Shown: positions 1 to 7,598, counted from the first letter of the stretch. The stretch: DNA of 7,903 nt from Clostridiales bacterium UBA735 (GCA_002298695.1 DBLB01000040.1:1-7903), one strand, 5' to 3'. The notes: generated from the letters alone by a model not told the origin. Numbers and translations are program-made.

Positions 1-10
1 AACGTTGTTA

Positions 11-27
11 CCCCTGTCAGGGGACAG
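11..27 (-). other. Weak overlapping hairpins downstream of the transglutaminase-like gene
   Basis: Two mutually exclusive 5-bp stems lie past the stop codon: CCCCT/AGGGG (11-15 with 19-23) and CTGTC/GACAG (14-18 with 23-27). Read on the minus strand, the next bases are TAACAACGTT rather than a T-tract. This is not a convincing terminator, and the real one may lie outside the window. Confidence 0.2.
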
Positions 28-62
28 CGATCGGGTCTTCCGGTTTTCGATTCTGCCGTTCA

Positions 63-1700
63 TCAGGCTGCGGCCTGCGGTGTCACGGGCGTCCGCTGTA
101 TCGCGAGCGACTCCGAAAGCGGCCGTCCCTCGAGATCCAGCGCAAAGTACCGGACCTCGGCGCAGGCATCCGGCAAATCGCCCGGTATATACAGCGCGTT
201 GCCCGTGAACGGTTCCGCCCAGATGCTCCAGTCGATCATCTGCCCGTTTGCATCATAGGTGGCCAACCCCAGATAATACTCCTGTGTCGGCGCGGTGCGG
301 ATATAGACCGGATTCCCGTCTGCAAGATCGGGCGTGACGAACCGATTCCGGACGAACCGCACCGGCTGACTCCGGTCCGTCGTCTCCGTGACGGCGACGT
401 CCTTCACCCAGACCGCGTCGTTTTCCGAGTTCCTGTCCCAGGTATACAGATGCAGCGTCTCCCCGTCGCTGTCCATGTAGATCCATCCTCCGGTCAGACC
501 GCTTGCTTCCTCGATCGGGATATTTGCCCCGTAAAGTGGCAGATACATGTAGACGTTGCCTGTCACATCTGCGTAAAACACGGCCCCGGCTGCCGCGGTG
601 CCGGAAATAAACCCGTTGATCCTGAAAAGCGAGCTTTCATTTTTTGTATCACCGAAATCGCTTCCGGCCTGCGAGTACCACATATCATAGTCCGTCGCAT
701 AGCAGAGCAGCCAGCTCGACGCAAACAGCGGCGACCGGATCACCTTCTCCTTGCTGTCTTCCTGATACTTCCAGAATGCATTTCCGGCAAACGACTGCGG
801 GCACGCATGCCCCTCGTCCGTGACGTTCCATTCCGTGTGATTCTGCGCCCGGATCTCGTCGTCGCTCCGCAGGAAATAGTCCCAGAGCACAACGCCCGGA
901 AAACCATAGCCGTCGCCCCACGTTGGGTCGACGTGATACCAGACGCCGTCCAGCTTCACCAGATTCCACGCGTGGTTCCCGTTGGCCTTCCCGGTCGTGA
1001 CGATGCAGCTGTCGCCGTCAAAGCCCACCGCGTCGAGCAGCAGCTTGTAGAGCTGCGTATACCCCTGACAAACGGCCTTCCCGTTCATCAGCGCGCCATA
1101 CGGCGTAAACGGTTCCGCCGTGTTTGTGACGTACTCTGCGGAATATGTAACCTTTCCGATCACATAGCTGTAGCACAGAGCCGCTTTTTCCAGATCGGTC
1201 ATGCGGCCCCAATACGGCCCGAAGCAGTCCAGCACCGCGTCGTCCACCGCCGCATCGAACGCCGCGTCCTGCGTCCCATCCGTGACATGCAGGAAATCCA
1301 TCGCGATACCGCGGCTGTCCTTGTAATAATAGACCTCCGTAAAAATGTCATACCCTTCCTGCGGATGGTCGAACAGCGTCCGGCAGAAGAGATTGAACAG
1401 CTGGCCGCAGTATTCATCCGTAAAGCTGCCCGGCCATTCAAACGGCGACTCAAAAAACGCAGTCCGGTAATAGGTCTTTCCGTCATGCTCCACGGGATTC
1501 GACCGGTCACGGAAGCCGGCTACGATGGCTTCTTCCGCTTTTCGCAGCAGCGTCTCGTTGGCGTCCTCCATCGGCACAGACGCCAGATATGTCTGTTTGC
1601 TGTGCGCGATCAGCCCATCGTCTTCCGCGGCGCAGACTGCGCCGCACAGCAGCGCGATCAGCGCTGCTGTCAGGATCCAGATCCGGGTCAGCTTCTTCAT
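63..1700 (-). CDS. Secreted transglutaminase-like domain protein
   Basis: A 545-residue exported protein. Residues 1-24 form a signal peptide: a KK start, a hydrophobic core, and an AxA-like cleavage site near Val-Cys-Ala/Ala. Neither Cys19 nor Cys23 sits in a good lipobox, so a lipoprotein is unlikely. Residues about 160-262 form a transglutaminase-like (papain-fold) core, with Cys211 in GKAVCQGYT, His243 in GNHAWN and Asp258 in HVDPTWGD as the catalytic triad. Bacterial members of this family usually act as cysteine peptidases or peptide-modifying enzymes; the substrate here cannot be told. Residues about 355-460 are rich in short Tyr/Trp strands (VYMYLP, GGWIYMD) and look like a beta-repeat region. 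The C-terminal ~80 residues look like a beta-sandwich, possibly for wall or ligand binding. The start is fixed by AGGAGGT at 1706-1712, 5 nt upstream. The fold and triad are secure; the function is not. Confidence 0.88.
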   Translation of the reverse strand: MKKLTRIWILTAALIALLCGAVCAAEDDGLIAHSKQTYLASVPMEDANETLLRKAEEAIVAGFRDRSNPVEHDGKTYYRTAFFESPFEWPGSFTDEYCGQLFNLFCRTLFDHPQEGYDIFTEVYYYKDSRGIAMDFLHVTDGTQDAAFDAAVDDAVLDCFGPYWGRMTDLEKAALCYSYVIGKVTYSAEYVTNTAEPFTPYGALMNGKAVCQGYTQLYKLLLDAVGFDGDSCIVTTGKANGNHAWNLVKLDGVWYHVDPTWGDGYGFPGVVLWDYFLRSDDEIRAQNHTEWNVTDEGHACPQSFAGNAFWKYQEDSKEKVIRSPLFASSWLLCYATDYDMWYSQAGSDFGDTKNESSLFRINGFISGTAAAGAVFYADVTGNVYMYLPLYGANIPIEEASGLTGGWIYMDSDGETLHLYTWDRNSENDAVWVKDVAVTETTDRSQPVRFVRNRFVTPDLADGNPVYIRTAPTQEYYLGLATYDANGQMIDWSIWAEPFTGNALYIPGDLPDACAEVRYFALDLEGRPLSESLAIQRTPVTPQAAA

Positions 1701-1739
1701 AGAATACCTCCTGAAAAATCATACAGAACCGAGAAATTC

Positions 1740-1753
1740 ATGCAGCTCTGCAT
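1740..1753. promoter_or_regulatory. Small palindrome upstream of the transglutaminase-like gene
   Basis: ATGCAG-CT-CTGCAT is a perfect 6-bp inverted repeat about 40 nt upstream of the start codon at 1700. It lies in an AT-richer patch, the only likely promoter region for this gene if it is not read through from the gene upstream. It could be an operator half-site pair or chance. I see no convincing -35/-10 pair around it: a TATGAT at 1718-1723 sits too close to the ribosome binding site. Confidence 0.25.
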
Positions 1754-1775
1754 AAAATTGGAACACAAGATTCTA

Positions 1776-1829
1776 AGGCAGCACCGCACAATTCGGCAAG
1801 CGCGAGGACGCAATTGTGCGGTGTTGCCT
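1776..1829. repeat. 18-bp imperfect inverted repeat with 18-nt loop
   Basis: Arms 1776-1793 and 1812-1829 pair over 18 bp with a single mismatched position (GCAGC against GTTGC, a G:T pair when the plus strand is folded as RNA). The loop is 1794-1811. TA dinucleotides flank it at 1774-1775 and 1829-1830, the second overlapping the arm. No T-tract follows on either strand, so it is not an ordinary intrinsic terminator. The arm core ACCGCACA recurs in the adjacent terminator at 1836-1855. It may be a dispersed palindromic element or the remnant of a miniature inverted-repeat element; that is inference. Confidence 0.7.
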
Positions 1830-1855
1830 AAAACAACCGCACATCTCTGTGCGGT
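1830..1855 (-). terminator. Rho-independent terminator of the membrane-protein gene
   Basis: Read on the minus strand, an 8-bp perfect stem ACCGCACA/TGTGCGGT closes a GAGA tetraloop (GNRA class). It is followed at once by TGTTTTA. It starts 7 nt past the stop codon at 1863, the expected position for ending transcription of the gene at 1863-2555. Confidence 0.75.
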
Positions 1856-1862
1856 GTCTGAT

Positions 1863-2555
1863 TTATGATTTTTGTCCGCCCGCCTGCACGGCGCAGCCCA
1901 GCATCCAGAGCTCGCCGCCGCTGTAGATCAGCGCCTCTGCGGTGCCCATCCCGGCCATGGCCGTCGCGCCGAACAGAATGCCCGCCAGCGCAAAAAACTC
2001 CAGCTGCCGCCGCGACCCGTGGTCGCAGCAGAATGCCGCCGCCTGATAGCTGGCGATCATGAAGCAGATCAGCGCGAAAAGCGAGAATGCGTAGTCCAGA
2101 ATCGCCGGGTCGACCATCCAGTGCCGGAAATCATAGAACAGCTTCGCCACGAAGAACAGCACGGCGAACACCATCCAGAACGGCTGCGGCTTCTGCCCGC
2201 GTACCCGGATGACCGCTGCCGCAGCCCATCCGGCCGCGCCCAGCAGCCCCAGCAGCGCCAGGATCTTCTGGAACATCGTCCCGGAAAAGCCCATCACGCA
2301 CCCGGCCCCGAGCAGCGCCGCGCCGGCCAGCGAAAATACCGCCTCCGTCTTCGACGCCGCGAAGACCTTTGCAAACGCGCTCTGCTTTTCGAGCGCCGCC
2401 GCAGCCAGCGCAAACAGCAGACACAGAAAGATGCTGTATATTGCCAGCAGCGTGACCTTTCCGCCGTCTATCAGCGCGCTGTGGAAAAAATACCCGGCCA
2501 CGCCGGCCAGTGCAGCCACATACGGGATGCTGAGCCGGAAGGGACGATTTTTCAT
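1863..2555 (-). CDS. Hypothetical polytopic membrane protein (about 7 TM segments)
   Basis: A 230-residue, very hydrophobic protein that I do not recognise. Probable membrane segments lie near residues 10-25, 34-55, 71-90, 97-116, 126-141, 152-174 and 186-210. Short charged connectors (EKQSAFAK, RVRGQKPQP, CCDHGSRRQ) separate them. There is no signal peptide, catalytic motif or known transporter signature. The start is ATG at 2553-2555, because GGAGG at 2564-2568 lies 8 nt upstream. An in-frame upstream ATG at 2601-2603 would add 16 residues but overlaps the promoter and has no ribosome binding site. The gene has its own promoter and terminator, so it looks monocistronic and separate from the secreted protein downstream. 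It is divergent from rimP. Coding is supported by the ribosome binding site, terminator and membrane topology; the function is unknown. Confidence 0.82.
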   Translation of the reverse strand: MKNRPFRLSIPYVAALAGVAGYFFHSALIDGGKVTLLAIYSIFLCLLFALAAAALEKQSAFAKVFAASKTEAVFSLAGAALLGAGCVMGFSGTMFQKILALLGLLGAAGWAAAAVIRVRGQKPQPFWMVFAVLFFVAKLFYDFRHWMVDPAILDYAFSLFALICFMIASYQAAAFCCDHGSRRQLEFFALAGILFGATAMAGMGTAEALIYSGGELWMLGCAVQAGGQKS

Positions 2556-2591
2556 AACGGATACCTCCGGAGTGCTTTGAAGAATAATGAT

Positions 2592-2621
2592 AGTATAGCA
2601 CAACCTGCCTGCTTTTTACAA
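2592..2621 (-). promoter_or_regulatory. Sigma-A-type promoter for the membrane-protein gene
   Basis: On the minus strand, TTGTAA (2616-2621) is followed by 18 bp and TATACT (2592-2597). A TG lies one base upstream of the -10 hexamer (TGCTATACT), as in extended -10 promoters. Transcription would begin near 2585, about 30 nt upstream of the start codon at 2555. Confidence 0.6.
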
Positions 2622-2700
2622 TCCTTCCGTTCCGCTTTTTGAAAAAATCGTCCGGCCACGAAAAAACATGGAAAATTCCAAATTATTTCAAAGATTTCCC

Positions 2701-2729
2701 TTGCTTTTTTCTGCAAACGGTGCTATAAT
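2701..2729 (+). promoter_or_regulatory. Sigma-A-type promoter of the rimP-nusA-infB operon
   Basis: TTGCTT (2701-2706), a 17-bp spacer, and a consensus TATAAT (2724-2729) preceded by TGC (extended -10). The predicted start is near 2736, giving a leader of about 70 nt before rimP. An AT-rich stretch lies upstream (2640-2700). It diverges from the minus-strand promoter at 2592-2621, with about 80 bp between the -35 elements. Confidence 0.85.
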
Positions 2730-2755
2730 TCAGATAACTTGATAGTGTAAACTTG

Positions 2756-2785
2756 AGAGTGGGGATTTGATCCCCACTCTTTCTT
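2756..2785 (+). terminator. Leader hairpin with T-rich tail (possible attenuator) before rimP
   Basis: A 10-bp perfect GC-rich stem, AGAGTGGGGA (2756-2765) with TCCCCACTCT (2771-2780), has a 5-nt loop TTTGA and is followed by TTTCTT. It is placed between the operon promoter and the rimP ribosome binding site at 2794-2798. The form is that of an intrinsic terminator in a 5' leader. Attenuation or autoregulation of the nusA operon is the natural reading, because NusA stimulates hairpin-dependent pausing and termination; regulation itself is inference. No competing antiterminator stem is obvious in the short leader. Confidence 0.7.
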
Positions 2786-2805
2786 GCTGAAAAGGAGGAA
2801 TTTTC

Positions 2806-3258
2806 GTGAAGATCACCGAGCAGGTCTGGGCCTTTGCCGAACCTGTGGTGCAGGCGCATGGCTGTTCGCTCTGGGACGTGGAATATGTCAAAGAGGGCGG
2901 CGACTGGTTCCTGCGGCTGTATATCGACAAGGATGGCGGCGTCGACATCAACGACTGCGAGGCCATCTCCCGCGCGGTCGACCCGATCCTGGACGAGAAG
3001 GATCCCATCCCCGACAGCTACAGCTTCGAGGTCTGCTCGGCCGGGCTGGAGCGGGAGCTGAAGCGTCCGTCCGATTTTGCACAGTTTCTCGGCAGCGCCG
3101 TCACCGTCAAGCTCTACAAGCCCGTGAACGGCCTGAAAGAGCAGGCCGGGACGCTCGTTTCCTATGAAGACGGCGCCGTTACCATCCGGCAGGGCGAAAA
3201 AGAGGTACGTTTTGAAAAATCCGAAGTCGCGCAGGTGCGGCTTCGCGTCGAATTTTAA
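2806..3258 (+). CDS. rimP: Ribosome maturation factor RimP
   Basis: A 150-residue cytoplasmic protein needed for maturation of the 30S ribosomal subunit, where it helps assembly of the central pseudoknot and S12 region. The N-terminal alpha/beta domain (about 1-80) has the family patterns WDVEYVKEGGDWFLRLYIDKDGGV, DINDCEAISRAV and VCSAGLERELKRPSDF. The C-terminal SH3-like domain is about 85-150. The family motif usually reads SSPGLDRPL, so Ala replaces Pro here. Length is normal. The start codon is GTG, chosen because AAGGAGG (2792-2798) sits 7 nt upstream and no ATG fits. First gene of the operon; nusA follows after 18 nt. Identification is firm. Confidence 0.96.
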   Translation: MKITEQVWAFAEPVVQAHGCSLWDVEYVKEGGDWFLRLYIDKDGGVDINDCEAISRAVDPILDEKDPIPDSYSFEVCSAGLERELKRPSDFAQFLGSAVTVKLYKPVNGLKEQAGTLVSYEDGAVTIRQGEKEVRFEKSEVAQVRLRVEF

Positions 3259-3276
3259 GAGGAGGAATCCGGAAAA

Positions 3277-4404
3277 ATGAACGCAGAGATTTTTGCGGCG
3301 CTGGCCCAGCTCGAAAAGGAGCGCGGCATCCCGCAGGACTACATGGTAGAAAAGATCACCCAGGCGCTCGTCGCCGCCTATAAGAAGGACAAAGAGGGCT
3401 ATACCGACAACGTCTTCGTCGAGGTCAAGGACAACGACATGCACATGTATGTGCAGAAAGAGGTCGTCGACGACGTCATCAGCCCGGCCACGGAAATTTC
3501 GCTCGACGAGGCGCGCAAGATCAACAAGCACGCCGAGCTCGGCGATCTGGTCAACGTCGACGTGAAGACGCAGGCCTTTGGCCGCATCGCAGCGCAGACC
3601 GCCAAGCAGGTCATCATCCAGGGCATCCGCGAGGCCGAGCGCGGCATGGTGTTCGATGCATTCTCCTCCAAGGAGCATGAAATTCTCACCGGTACGGTGC
3701 TCCGCATCGAGCCGGCCACCGGCGATATGACGCTCCGCATCAGCGGCGGCAGCGACAAGACCGACGCGCTCCTGTCCGGTTCCGAGCAGGTGCGTACTGA
3801 GCACTATAAAGAGGGCGACATGCTCCGCGTCTACGTGGTCGAGGTGCGCCGCTCCAACCGCGGCCCGCAGGTCATCGTCTCCCGGACGCATCCGGGCCTG
3901 GTCAAGCGCCTGTTTGAGCTTGAGGTTCCCGAAATCGCCTCCGGTGCGGTCGAAGTCAAGTCCATTGCCCGCGAAGCCGGTTCCCGCACCAAGATCGCTG
4001 TCCACGCCACCGAGGAAAACGTCGATCCGGTCGGCGCCTGCGTCGGTCCGCGCGGCGGACGTGTCGGCGCGATCGTCGACGAACTGCACGGTGAGAAAAT
4101 GGACATCGTCGTCTGGTCGGAGGATCCGTGCCGGTTCGTGGCCGCGGCGCTCAGCCCGGCGGACGTCATTTCCGTCACGCTCCTGCCCGGCATGGGCAAG
4201 GCGTGCCGCGTCATCGTCCCGGACGATCAGCTCTCGCTTGCCATCGGCAAGGAGGGGCAGAACGCCAGACTGGCCGCCCGCCTGACCGGCTATAAGATCG
4301 ACATCAAGCCCGCCTCCCAGGCCGCAGAGTTTGAGCAGCCGGAGCAGCCGGAAGAGGCAGACGCCCCCGAGGCGGCAGAGGCCGCAGAAGCCGAAGAAGC
4401 GTAA
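3277..4404 (+). CDS. nusA: Transcription termination/antitermination factor NusA
   Basis: A 375-residue RNA polymerase-binding factor that modulates pausing, intrinsic termination and antitermination. The domains are in the usual order. The N-terminal RNAP-binding domain is about 1-130. The S1 RNA-binding domain is about 135-200 (LTGTVLRIE...ISRT-type ending VIVSRTHPG). KH1 holds PVGACVGPRGGRVGAIVDEL (251-270). KH2 holds LSLAIGKEGQNARLAARLTGYKIDI (319-343), with the KH loop GKEG. It lacks the C-terminal acidic repeat domains of E. coli NusA, as is usual for Firmicutes. Instead it ends in a short Glu/Ala/Pro tail (350-375). AGAGGAGG at 3258-3265 overlaps the rimP stop codon and sets the ATG start 11 nt downstream. 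ylxR follows after 24 nt. Confidence 0.97.
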   Translation: MNAEIFAALAQLEKERGIPQDYMVEKITQALVAAYKKDKEGYTDNVFVEVKDNDMHMYVQKEVVDDVISPATEISLDEARKINKHAELGDLVNVDVKTQAFGRIAAQTAKQVIIQGIREAERGMVFDAFSSKEHEILTGTVLRIEPATGDMTLRISGGSDKTDALLSGSEQVRTEHYKEGDMLRVYVVEVRRSNRGPQVIVSRTHPGLVKRLFELEVPEIASGAVEVKSIAREAGSRTKIAVHATEENVDPVGACVGPRGGRVGAIVDELHGEKMDIVVWSEDPCRFVAAALSPADVISVTLLPGMGKACRVIVPDDQLSLAIGKEGQNARLAARLTGYKIDIKPASQAAEFEQPEQPEEADAPEAAEAAEAEEA

Positions 4405-4428
4405 ATCTCATCACAGGGAGGATGCGCC

Positions 4429-4704
4429 ATGCAGAAAAAGATCCCCATGCGCCAGTGCGTCGGCTGCCGTGAGATGCGGCCCAAGCGCGAGCTTGTGCGC
4501 GTGGTCAAATCCCCGGAGGGCGAGATCTCTCTGGACTTCAAGGGCAAGGCCCCCGGCCGCGGCGCGTATGTCTGCCCGGATGCGGCCTGCCTGAAGAAGG
4601 CAAGAAAAGCAAAAGCACTCGAGCGCGCCTTTGACTGCCAGATTCCGCAGGAGGTCTATGACGCGCTCGTCGAACGAATGGAGGCGGAGCATGGAGAAGA
4701 ATAA
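4429..4704 (+). CDS. ylxR: YlxR family RNA-binding protein (RnpM)
   Basis: A 91-residue basic protein of the YlxR family, a small RNA-binding fold nearly always found between nusA and infB. In Bacillus subtilis the homologue, renamed RnpM, has been reported to bind RNase P RNA and modulate RNase P; transfer of that role here is inference. Signature motifs are MRQCVGCREM (7-16, Cys10 and Cys13), PKRELVRVV (18-26) and GRGAYVC (43-49), with Cys49 and Cys54 forming a possible second pair. The ATG start is supported by GGGAGG (4416-4421), 7 nt upstream. Its last 14 nt overlap the start of ylxQ in another frame, suggesting translational coupling. Confidence 0.95.
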   Translation: MQKKIPMRQCVGCREMRPKRELVRVVKSPEGEISLDFKGKAPGRGAYVCPDAACLKKARKAKALERAFDCQIPQEVYDALVERMEAEHGEE

Positions 4705-5110
4705 AGCGCTGCATCTGCTCGGCATCGCCCGCAAGGCAAACCGCCTCGCCATCGGCGAGGAGCCGGCAGGCATCGCCTGCCGCAGCGGCAAGGCGCGGCT
4801 GCTTCTTGTGGCGCAGGACGCCGGAGAGCACACCTTCCGCCGTGCGCAGTCGTTCTGCCGCAGCGGCAAGCCCGCAAACATCACAGCGCCCTTCACGAAG
4901 GAAGAACTGGGCAACGGCCTCGGCTGCAATGCCTGCGCGCTGTGCGCTGTGCTCGACCCCGCACTGGCCCTTGCGTTTGTCGAAACGCTCGGCGAACCCG
5001 AGACGCATGCCGCCGTCCTGCAGGAGCTCACGCGGCAGACCGACCGTGTGAAAAAGCGCCGCCAGGAGGAAAAGGCCCACAGGAACAACGTCAAACATGG
5101 AAAGAAATAA
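4691..5110 (+). CDS. ylxQ: YlxQ, ribosomal protein L7Ae-family RNA-binding protein
   Basis: A 139-residue protein of the L7Ae/L30e/S12e/Gadd45 family, presumed to bind kink-turn RNA; its cellular role in Firmicutes is poorly defined. The N-terminal half is typical: LLGIARKANRLAIGEE (9-24), SGKARLLLVAQDA (32-44), then PFTKEELGNGLG (67-78). The body normally ends near residue 100. Here a basic helical tail follows (about 104-139; KKRRQEEKAHRNNVKHGKK at the end). It is unusually rich in cysteine: Cys30, Cys56, and a CxxCxxC cluster at 79, 82 and 85 in the place where relatives usually carry a plain hydrophobic strand. The start is ATG 4691, supported by GGAGG at 4680-4684; a longer in-frame start at 4631 would lie wholly inside ylxR and has no ribosome binding site. 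Confidence 0.92.
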   Translation: MEKNKALHLLGIARKANRLAIGEEPAGIACRSGKARLLLVAQDAGEHTFRRAQSFCRSGKPANITAPFTKEELGNGLGCNACALCAVLDPALALAFVETLGEPETHAAVLQELTRQTDRVKKRRQEEKAHRNNVKHGKK

Positions 5111-5125
5111 CAGGAGGTGGCTGTA

Positions 5126-7594
5126 TTGAGTATTGAAATCAAGCAGAAGATCAAGGAAGTCGCCGACGATTTGAAGATGCCGGCCAAAGAGGTGATCGAG
5201 ATCGTCGGGAAGTTTTATGCCAAGCCGAAAAGCAGCTCCCAGAATCTGAACGAGGATCAGCTCAACGTGATCTTCGACCATATCACGAAGGAACATCAGA
5301 TCGATTCACTCGAGCAGGTGTTCGCGGTGAAGGCCGCCGAACCCGCGCCGCAGCCCGCCGCAGCGCCTGCGCCCGCACAGCCTGCCCCTGCGGCAGCCGC
5401 ATCGGGAACCGGGAGCGGAACCGTACCCGGAACCGTACCGGGAACCGCTGCGGAACCGAAGGGGCAACCGCAGCGCCAGCCGCAGCCGCAGCGCCAGACC
5501 CCCCCGCAGCGGCAGAATCCGCCTGCGCAGAGCGGACAGAAAACGTCCGCGCCGAGCGGACAGAATTCCGCGCCGCAGCAGCCCGCCAAGCCCAAGGAGC
5601 CGGAACGCAAGCGCGAGCGCCGCGTCATCGACACCTCCGCCGTCACCGTCAACGCCGACCGCTATGACGACCACGTCGACTCTCTCGTCTCCGAGCGCGT
5701 GCAGAACTACAAGGGCGGCAAGCAGAAGATCAACAGCAAGAACAACAAGCGCCAGCAGCAGGCGAGAAAGTTCGGCACAAAGTCCCGTTCCGAGGAACAG
5801 GAGAAAATGCGCCGGCTTCAGCTGGAAATTGCGAAAAAGGCGCAGCTTGTGGTCAAGATCCCGGATGAGATCACCGTCGGTGAGCTGGCCTCCCGCATGA
5901 AGAAGACCGCCGCCGAGGTCATGAAGTGCCTCATCAAAAACGGCGTCATGGCTACGGTCAACCAGACGATCGACTTCGATACGGCAGAATTCGTCGCGGT
6001 CGAGTTGGGCTGCAAGGTCGAAAAAGAGGTCGTCGTCACGATCGAAGAGAAGCTGTTCGATGATCATCAGGACACTGCAGACGAGCTCGTCACCCGGCCG
6101 CCGGTCGTGGTCGTCATGGGCCACGTCGACCACGGCAAGACCAGCCTGCTCGACTATATCCGAAACGCCCACGTCGCCTCCGGCGAGGCCGGCGGCATCA
6201 CGCAGCACATCGGCGCCTACACCACCGAGATCAACGGCCAGCCCATCACGTTCCTCGACACGCCGGGCCACGCCGCGTTCACCGAGATGCGCGCGCGCGG
6301 CGCAATGTGCACCGACATCGCCATTCTGGTTGTGGCGGCGGACGACGGCATCATGCCGCAGACCATCGAGGCCATCAACCACGCGAAGGCTGCCAATATT
6401 CCGATCATCGTCGCGGTCAACAAGATGGATAAGCACGGCGCGAATCCCGACCGCATCCTCACACAGCTGACCGAGCATGGCCTGACGCCCGCGGAATGGG
6501 GCGGCGAGACCGAGGTCTGCAAAATTTCCGCCAAGACCGGCATGGGCATCGACGATCTGCTCGAGACTGTCATCCTGACCGCTGAGGTCGAAGAGCTCAA
6601 GGCGAACCCGAACCGCGCGGGCAAGGGCTGCGTCCTCGAGGCGCGGCTGGATAAGGCGCGCGGCCCGATCGCGACGCTCCTCGTCCAGAACGGCACGCTC
6701 CATCAGGGCGACCTCATCATCGCGGGCACGGCCGTCGGCCGTGTGCGCGTGATGACGAACGACAAGGGCGCGCAGGTCAAGGACGCGGGGCCGTCTATCC
6801 CGGTCGAGATCACGGGTCTTGCCGAGGTGCCCGCGCCGGGCGACGAATTCAACGTCGTCGCGGACGAGCGCATGGCCCGCCAGCTCGTTGAGCAGCGCAA
6901 GCAGAAGATCAAGGATGACGCCAACAAGCTCAACCAGAAGGTCACGCTCGAAAGCCTGTTCTCCAAATTGCAGGAGGGCGAGATGAAGGAGCTGAACCTC
7001 ATCATCAAGGCCGACGTGCAGGGCTCTGCCGAGGCGCTGAAGGCTTCGCTTGAGAAGATCAGCAACGACGAGGTCCGCGTCCGCGTCATCCACACCGGCG
7101 TCGGCGCGATCAACGAGTCCGACATCCTGCTGGCCTCGACGTCGAATGCCATCGTCATCGGCTTTAACGTCCGCCCGAACGACCTCGCGCAGGCTGCGGC
7201 CAAGCGCGACAACGTCGATATGCGGATGTATCGCGTTATCTACGACGCCATCAATGAAATTTCCGACGCCATGAAGGGCATGCTCGCGCCGAAGTATCAC
7301 GAGGTCATCATCGGCCACGCCGAGGTCCGCCAGACCTACAAGGTCTCCGCCATCGGCACGATCGCGGGCTGCTATGTCAAGGACGGCAAGATCACCCGCG
7401 ACGCCTCTGTCCGCGTGCTGCGCGACAATGTCGTCATCCACGAGGGCAAGCTCGGCTCGCTCCAGCGCTTCAAGGACTCGGTCAAGGAGGTCGCCGCGAA
7501 CTACGAGTGCGGCATGTCGATCGAGAAGTTCAACGACATCAAAGAGGGCGACATCTTTGAGTGCTTCGTCATGGAGCAGATCAAACCTGAATAA
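5126..7594 (+). CDS. infB: Translation initiation factor IF-2
   Basis: An 822-residue GTPase that brings fMet-tRNA to the 30S subunit and promotes subunit joining. The first IF2_N domain is about 1-65. A Pro/Ala/Gln-rich linker (about 70-160) and a basic linker (160-240) follow. The second IF2_N domain is about 243-299. The G domain carries G1 GHVDHGKT (332-339), G2 [10 protein letters not shown] (356-365), G3 DTPGH (378-382), G4 NKMD (432-435) and G5 SAK (468-470). Domains II, III ([16 protein letters not shown]) and the tRNA-binding C-terminal domain ([32 protein letters not shown]) complete the protein. The start is TTG at 5126-5128, 7 nt after AGGAGGT (5112-5118). An in-frame GTG at 5117 lies inside that Shine-Dalgarno sequence and cannot be the start. 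No rbfA follows within 309 nt. Confidence 0.97.
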   Translation: MSIEIKQKIKEVADDLKMPAKEVIEIVGKFYAKPKSSSQNLNEDQLNVIFDHITKEHQIDSLEQVFAVKAAEPAPQPAAAPAPAQPAPAAAASGTGSGTVPGTVPGTAAEPKGQPQRQPQPQRQTPPQRQNPPAQSGQKTSAPSGQNSAPQQPAKPKEPERKRERRVIDTSAVTVNADRYDDHVDSLVSERVQNYKGGKQKINSKNNKRQQQARKFGTKSRSEEQEKMRRLQLEIAKKAQLVVKIPDEITVGELASRMKKTAAEVMKCLIKNGVMATVNQTIDFDTAEFVAVELGCKVEKEVVVTIEEKLFDDHQDTADELVTRPPVVVVMGHVDHGKTSLLDYIRNAHVASGEAGGITQHIGAYTTEINGQPITFLDTPGHAAFTEMRARGAMCTDIAILVVAADDGIMPQTIEAINHAKAANIPIIVAVNKMDKHGANPDRILTQLTEHGLTPAEWGGETEVCKISAKTGMGIDDLLETVILTAEVEELKANPNRAGKGCVLEARLDKARGPIATLLVQNGTLHQGDLIIAGTAVGRVRVMTNDKGAQVKDAGPSIPVEITGLAEVPAPGDEFNVVADERMARQLVEQRKQKIKDDANKLNQKVTLESLFSKLQEGEMKELNLIIKADVQGSAEALKASLEKISNDEVRVRVIHTGVGAINESDILLASTSNAIVIGFNVRPNDLAQAAAKRDNVDMRMYRVIYDAINEISDAMKGMLAPKYHEVIIGHAEVRQTYKVSAIGTIAGCYVKDGKITRDASVRVLRDNVVIHEGKLGSLQRFKDSVKEVAANYECGMSIEKFNDIKEGDIFECFVMEQIKPE
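5405..5452 (+). repeat. Four 12-bp tandem repeats inside infB
   Basis: Four consecutive 12-bp units, each starting GGAACC (5405, 5417, 5429, 5441), encode the peptides [12 protein letters not shown] and GTAA in the IF-2 linker. The middle two differ only in the last base. Just downstream the linker has further imperfect repetition: Gln/Pro/Arg runs at 5464-5518, and two SGQ...SAP units around 5530-5575. The repeat length keeps frame, so unit gain or loss would be tolerated. Confidence 0.8.
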
Positions 7595-7598
7595 ACCA

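Noticed and set aside
1718..1723. TATGAT as -10 box for the transglutaminase-like gene
   Set aside because: Transcription would start inside the ribosome binding site, and no -35 hexamer lies 16-18 bp upstream.
450..1868. 472-codon plus-strand frame opposite the transglutaminase-like gene
   Set aside because: The minus-strand protein has a signal peptide, catalytic triad and ribosome binding site. The plus-strand translation has none and crosses the intergenic repeats.
2683..4089. 468-codon open frame antisense to rimP and nusA
   Set aside because: Same cause: it is the shadow of well-identified rimP and nusA codons and runs through the operon promoter and leader hairpin.
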